From assembly GCA_963837485.1 (NCBI GenBank), contig CAWINP010000004.1, positions 248,001-312,000 on the forward strand: DNA of 64,000 nt, given 5' to 3'. Each line of letters starts with the position of its first letter. The stretch's first letter is position 1. This document shows positions 60,292-64,000 of this stretch, one piece after another. This DNA comes from Solirubrobacter sp963837485 (GTDB lineage Bacteria > Actinomycetota > Thermoleophilia > Solirubrobacterales > Solirubrobacteraceae). A program made the translations under genes and the position numbers. The notes beneath the pieces were generated by a model, which made no database searches, had not been told where the DNA came from, and saw nothing but the letters and a program-made list of their open reading frames with translations.

Positions 60292-61689
60292 TCAAGCGCC
60301 GGATCGTTCGCGACGGCGCTCCCGGCCGGGTTCCGGCGACGCGGTCGCGGTGGGCGCAGGCGTCTCGGCCGGCACCGCCGCGTTGCCGTCGCCTGACGCG
60401 GCTCGCCGCTCACGGATCGCCGCACGCCGCTCGCGGATCGGCGTCGCGTCACCCGCCGGCGCGTTCGCCGCGCGCCGCTCGCGGATCGGCGTCCCTGCCG
60501 CCGTGCGCTCCTGGATCGTCGGCGTCAGGCGGGGCCGGCGATCGGCGGCCCGACGTTCCGCGATCGCCGTGCGAAGCGCCGCGCGGCGGTGAACCGCCAC
60601 CGTCCGCCGCCGGCGGATCGCCGCGCGGCGCAGCAGCCGGTGCATCGTGTGGGGCCGCGCGAGCGCGCGCCGGACGCGCATTCGCACCGTCACGCGGCGC
60701 GCGGAGGTGCTCCGCACGGGCTGCGAGCGGCCGCGCGGCGCGAAGGCCGGAGTCGGAGTCCGAGTCGGAGTCGGCGCGATCGGCCGCGTCGCCGTGACCG
60801 TCTGCGCCCGGGCGGGCGCGGCGTGCTCGATCGCCGCGCCGCCGGCAGCCGCCCCGCCTCCGAGCGCGAGCACGAGCGCGAGCTTGACCAGCGCGCCGAC
60901 CGCACCGCCGCCGGCACCCGACGCCGCCACGACGCCGCCCGCCCCGGCGACCGATTCGAGCACGCGGTCGCGCACGAGCGCCGACGCGGTCACGGGGAAC
61001 AGCGCGGCCAGCCCCTCGCGCTGCCGCGCGACCCCGCGCTGGAAGGCCCGGCAGGACGCGCACTGGCGCAGGTGCCGGCGCAGCCGCCCGCGCCGCAGCT
61101 CTCCCCCGCGCGCGACCGCGAGCTGGGCGCGGATCTCGCCGCACGGCACCGCGCGGGCCGCACGGTCGGCCATCAGCGCCCGGCGGGCGCGGTAGATCAG
61201 CGCCCGGACGCGCGCCTCGCTGGTCCCGAGCACCTCGGCGACGCGGCGTTGCGGGAGCTCTTCGAGCTCGGACAGCAGCAGCGCCGCGCGCTGCTCCTCG
61301 GGCAGCAGGGCGAGGTCCGCGAGGAGCGCCCGCAGCTCCGAGCGCCGTTCCACGCACTCCGCCAGGCCGTCGAGGTCCGGCAGCGCATGGAGCGCCTCCC
61401 CCGGTGCCTCGCGCCGCCGCGACAGCACCGTCAACGCGCGGTTGCGGGCGATCGTGAACAGCCAGGCGCGCAGGTGGTCGGGGCGCGTGCCCGCGCGCAG
61501 TGAGGCGAACGCGCGCACGAACGTCTGCTGCAGCACGTCCTCGGCCTCTTCGCGGCTGCCGAGGAGGTGGCGGGAGAACGACAGCAACGCGCCGCTGTGC
61601 CGTTCGTAGAGCAGCTCGAACGCCCGCGGGTCACCTGCGCCCGCGCGCCGTGCGAGCTGCTCGTCCGTGAGCCTGTGCGCGCCGATCAT
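60292..61689 (-). CDS. ECF sigma factor fused to zinc-finger anti-sigma domain and membrane anchor
   Basis: The 465-residue product has sigma regions 2 (ELLYERHSGALLSFSRHLLGSREEAEDVLQQTFVRAF) and 4 (LLPEEQRAALLLSELEELPQRRVAEVLGTSEARVRALIYRARR) in its first 175 residues. Then comes a zinc-finger anti-sigma motif, Cys183 and H206xxxC210xxC213, a membrane helix (about 264-286) and a Thr/Pro then Arg-rich outside tail with IRERRAA repeats (about 395-440). Sigma and anti-sigma functions are thus on one chain, tethered to the membrane. It lies upstream of the small RTX-like gene. Confidence 0.87.
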   Translation of the reverse strand: MIGAHRLTDEQLARRAGAGDPRAFELLYERHSGALLSFSRHLLGSREEAEDVLQQTFVRAFASLRAGTRPDHLRAWLFTIARNRALTVLSRRREAPGEALHALPDLDGLAECVERRSELRALLADLALLPEEQRAALLLSELEELPQRRVAEVLGTSEARVRALIYRARRALMADRAARAVPCGEIRAQLAVARGGELRRGRLRRHLRQCASCRAFQRGVARQREGLAALFPVTASALVRDRVLESVAGAGGVVAASGAGGGAVGALVKLALVLALGGGAAAGGAAIEHAAPARAQTVTATRPIAPTPTRTPTPAFAPRGRSQPVRSTSARRVTVRMRVRRALARPHTMHRLLRRAAIRRRRTVAVHRRAALRTAIAERRAADRRPRLTPTIQERTAAGTPIRERRAANAPAGDATPIRERRAAIRERRAASGDGNAAVPAETPAPTATASPEPGRERRRERSGA

Positions 61690-61763
61690 CGCCTGCCTGA
61701 TCGACCCACGGCCGGGCCGGAAGTTCGCGGCGAGCGCCGAAGCTGGCGCGCCGGCGCTACCGC

Positions 61764-63032
61764 CTACCCGAGCGCGTCGAGCCCGGCGCGCAGTGCGCCG
61801 GCGATCTCATCGAGGTGCTCGCGCTCGACCACCAGCGGCGGCGAGATCGCGAGCGCGCCGAGCAGCGGCCGGACGATCACGCCGGCCTCGCGCGCGCCTG
61901 CGGCCACCTTGGCGACCGCGCCCGGATCGGCGGCGATCGCGTCGTCGGAGAGCGCCACCGCGGCCAGCAGGCCCAGGCCGGAGCGGATCTCCTCCACCGC
62001 CGGATGGCCGGCCAGCGGGGCGAGCGCGTCGCGCAGCTCGCCCTCCAGCAGCCGGCCCCGCGGGATGATGTCCTCGCGCTCGTAGATCGCCAGCGTGGCC
62101 AGGGCGGCCGCGCAGCACGCTGGATGGCCGGCGTAGGTGGGGCCGTGGCGCAGCATCGGGCCGCCGGGCTCGTCGAAGAACGGCGCGGCGACCGCGCCCG
62201 AGACCATCACGCCGCCGAGCGGCAGGTAGCCGGAGGTCACGCCCTTGGCGAACGTGATCAGGTCGGGCCGCACGTCCTCCCAGCGCTCGACGCCGAACCA
62301 CGTCCCGAGCCGCCCGAAGCCGCAGATCACGGCGTCGATGACGAGCAGGATCCCGTGCTCGGCGCACAGGTCGGCGACGCCCTCGATGTAGCCGTCGGGC
62401 GGCGGCAGCACGCCACCGGCGCCGATCACCGGCTCGCAGAAGAACGCCGCCACCCGATCCGGTCCGACGCGGCGGATCTCCTGCTCAAGCGCCGGCAGCG
62501 AGTCGTAGGGCACCGTCGAGGCGTCCGGGATCAGCGGGCCCCAGTTGCTCGTGTTGGCTTCGATGCCGCCGATCGACGTGCCGAAGCCGTGCGTGCCGTG
62601 ATAGCCCTGCGTGCGCGAGATCAGGTGCACGCGATCGGGCCGGCCGGAGACGATGAAATGCCGGCGGGCGATCTTGGCCGCCGTGTCGATCGCGTCGCCG
62701 CCGCCGGAGCCGAGGAACACGCGCGCGTCGTCCATCGGGGCGCGCTCGGCCAGCGCCGCGCACAGCTCGTTGGCGGGCCGGTTGGAGAACTCGCCGAACG
62801 TCGAATACGCCTCCAGGCGGCGCATCTGCGCGCTCACCGCGTCGGCGATCTCGGCGCGGCCATGACCCAGGTTCGCGTACCACAGCGAGGCGGTGGCGTC
62901 GAGATAGCGGCGGCCGTCGGCGTCGAAGACGTACACGCCCTCGCCGCGCTCGATCACGAACTCCTGCCGGCTGACCGCTCCCATGTCGGCAAACGGGTGC
63001 CAGAACGCGGTCGTGGACGTGTGGGCGGTCAT
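61764..63032 (-). CDS. Class III (omega) aminotransferase
   Basis: The 422-residue product is a PLP enzyme of fold I class III: SGGGDAIDTAAKIAR (phosphate binding), the Asp in VIDAVICGFGRLG (the usual D-E pair is D-A here) and the PLP Lys in ITFAKGVTSGYLPLGGV. Family members move amino groups between omega-amines or beta-alanine and pyruvate. It follows the HSL esterase gene by 37 bases on the same strand. Confidence 0.9.
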   Translation of the reverse strand: MTAHTSTTAFWHPFADMGAVSRQEFVIERGEGVYVFDADGRRYLDATASLWYANLGHGRAEIADAVSAQMRRLEAYSTFGEFSNRPANELCAALAERAPMDDARVFLGSGGGDAIDTAAKIARRHFIVSGRPDRVHLISRTQGYHGTHGFGTSIGGIEANTSNWGPLIPDASTVPYDSLPALEQEIRRVGPDRVAAFFCEPVIGAGGVLPPPDGYIEGVADLCAEHGILLVIDAVICGFGRLGTWFGVERWEDVRPDLITFAKGVTSGYLPLGGVMVSGAVAAPFFDEPGGPMLRHGPTYAGHPACCAAALATLAIYEREDIIPRGRLLEGELRDALAPLAGHPAVEEIRSGLGLLAAVALSDDAIAADPGAVAKVAAGAREAGVIVRPLLGALAISPPLVVEREHLDEIAGALRAGLDALG

Positions 63033-63069
63033 GCCCGTTGACGGTACTCACCGAGAGCGGAGGAGATGT

Positions 63070-63915
63070 CTAAGCGAGGGCGGCGCGGATCGCCGCTCCG
63101 GCCTGCTCCGCGACGCTGCGGGCGAGCGCCGACGCGGCCTGCCAGCGCCAGAAGCCGTGGATCGTCCCGGGCACCCGCACGAGCGTCGCGCGCTCCAGCC
63201 GCTCCGCGTAGGCCTCGCCCTCGTCGCGCAGCACGTCGACCTCGGCAGTGATCACGTACGCGGGCGCGATGCCCGCGAGGTCGCGCGCGCGCAGCGGCGA
63301 GGCGTCCGGGGCAGTGCCGTCGGCGCCGTCGAGATAGAGGTCCCAGAAGCGCTTCATCCCGGCCGCGGTGAGGCCGTAGCCGTCGCCGAACTCGCGGTAG
63401 GACGGCGTGTTGAGGCCGGCGTCGGTGACGGGGTAGATCAGCAGCTGGAGCTTGAGGTCGCGCACGTGGCGGGCGACCACCGCGGCGAGGTTGCCGCCCG
63501 CCGAGTCGCCGGCCACCACGTCGGCGCCCAGCGCGCGGGTCGCGGCCAGCGCGTCCTCGACGGCGGCGGGATACGGGTGCTCGGGCGCGAGCCGGTAGTC
63601 GACGTTGGCGACCGTCGCGCCGGAGGCCAGCGCGAGCACGCGGCAGACCGCCTCGGTCGAGCGCGGGCTGCCGACCACCCAGCCTCCGCCGTGGAAGTAG
63701 ACGACGCTGCCGCGCGCGTCCGGCGGGGTGTAGATGCGCGCCGGAACGCCGGCGAGCTCGGCGTCCTCGGTGTGGACGTCCGGCCCCGCGCCCGCCAGGT
63801 CCTCGGTCTCGGCGTCGTGACCGGCGCGCGCCTGCGCGACCGGGACGTCCTCGGGTCCCGGCCCGCGCAGGGCGTTGATGTTGTTGAGGATCTCCGCGAT
63901 CTCCGGGTCGAGCAC
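63070..63915 (-). CDS. HSL-family alpha/beta hydrolase (esterase)
   Basis: The 281-residue product has HGGGW (about 74-78), GDSAG (about 136-140), Asp in EVDVLRDEG and His in GTIHGFW, the full HSL esterase set. It is a paralogue of the esterase at 2460-3371 (same VLRDEGEAYAERL segment). GTG start at 63915. Probably one operon with the aminotransferase. Confidence 0.9.
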   Translation of the reverse strand: MLDPEIAEILNNINALRGPGPEDVPVAQARAGHDAETEDLAGAGPDVHTEDAELAGVPARIYTPPDARGSVVYFHGGGWVVGSPRSTEAVCRVLALASGATVANVDYRLAPEHPYPAAVEDALAATRALGADVVAGDSAGGNLAAVVARHVRDLKLQLLIYPVTDAGLNTPSYREFGDGYGLTAAGMKRFWDLYLDGADGTAPDASPLRARDLAGIAPAYVITAEVDVLRDEGEAYAERLERATLVRVPGTIHGFWRWQAASALARSVAEQAGAAIRAALA

Positions 63916-63948
63916 CCGGCGAACGCTAAGTGATCCCGCCCGGAACCC

Positions 63949-64000
63949 CTATGCGACCAGGCGGAAGCGGGACACCAGGCCCTGCAGCTCGGTCGCCGAG
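63949..64000 (-). CDS. C terminus of a probable methyl-accepting chemotaxis protein
   Basis: Sixteen codons before a TAG read SATELQGLVSRFRLVA, the usual ending of chemoreceptors (ATELxxLVxxFRL). Only the end is visible; the rest lies beyond the window. Confidence 0.5.
   Translation of the reverse strand, partial: SATELQGLVSRFRLVA

Overview
The window is very GC-rich, has dense, overlapping, GTG/TTG-rich genes, and encodes an F420-type luciferase-like oxidoreductase, a flavin Baeyer-Villiger-type monooxygenase, DivIVA, an actinobacterial-type LexA box, RTX-like secreted proteins, a kinase with a 'virginiamycin lyase-like' propeller and sugar ABC genes without their own ATPase. This points to a soil actinobacterium, most like the Thermoleophilia/Solirubrobacterales (Conexibacter/Solirubrobacter type). 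That placement is an inference from gene style, not from a marker tree.

Positions 1-12.4 kb form one catabolic island: lactonase-like hydrolases (MBL, SMP-30), a SnoaL protein, three EthD-like ferredoxin-fold proteins, an HSL-type esterase, a BVMO, an SDR, an extradiol dioxygenase of the HpaD type, an HpaE-type aldehyde dehydrogenase, an F420 oxidoreductase, a LarA-type racemase and an MFS exporter. Its three divergent promoters carry the same sequence motif, so the genes look like one regulon that opens a ketone/ester and cleaves a catechol ring. Positions 12.4-31 kb are mostly housekeeping and repair: class II aldolase, uvrA and uvrB (each with a LexA-like box), M32 carboxypeptidase, DivIVA protein, mutY, a GAF-GAF-PAS-GGDEF-EAL protein, a PrmA-like methyltransferase, UspA, a frameshifted amino acid permease, and a TetR-controlled DrrAB-type exporter. 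Positions 31-43.3 kb hold an RsbW-like kinase, MFS pumps, a second ABC-2 exporter, a glycoside hydrolase, a LacI-controlled sugar uptake operon, a thioesterase and a TetR/MFS pair. Positions 43.3-46.5 kb hold an RTX-like secreted protein, an ECF sigma factor and a decayed LuxR regulator.

Positions 46.5-54.8 kb are the most unusual part: four co-directional genes encode a membrane NACHT ATPase, a transmembrane Ser/Thr kinase with an extracytoplasmic seven-repeat propeller, a small cyclic-nucleotide-binding-fold protein, and a membrane redox protein that fuses a NapH-like polyferredoxin, a 2Fe-2S ferredoxin and an FAD/NAD reductase. I know no described system with this gene set. Upstream on the same strand is a tightly overlapping chain rpsA-coaE-lytic transglycosylase-SDR. 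Positions 58.3-64 kb hold a geranylgeranyl-reductase-like flavoprotein, a second RTX-like protein with a sigma factor that carries its own anti-sigma zinc finger and membrane anchor, an aminotransferase, a second HSL esterase and the end of a probable chemoreceptor.

Non-coding structure is rich: a two-copy ~164 bp TA-flanked inverted-repeat element (IS630-MITE-like), a different 162 bp element abutting one copy, a 303 bp element with long inverted ends, a three-copy two-hairpin repeat with compensatory changes placed at gene junctions inside operons, 42 bp tandem repeats, and several clear operator palindromes. No rRNA, tRNA, CRISPR array, prophage or intact transposase was found.
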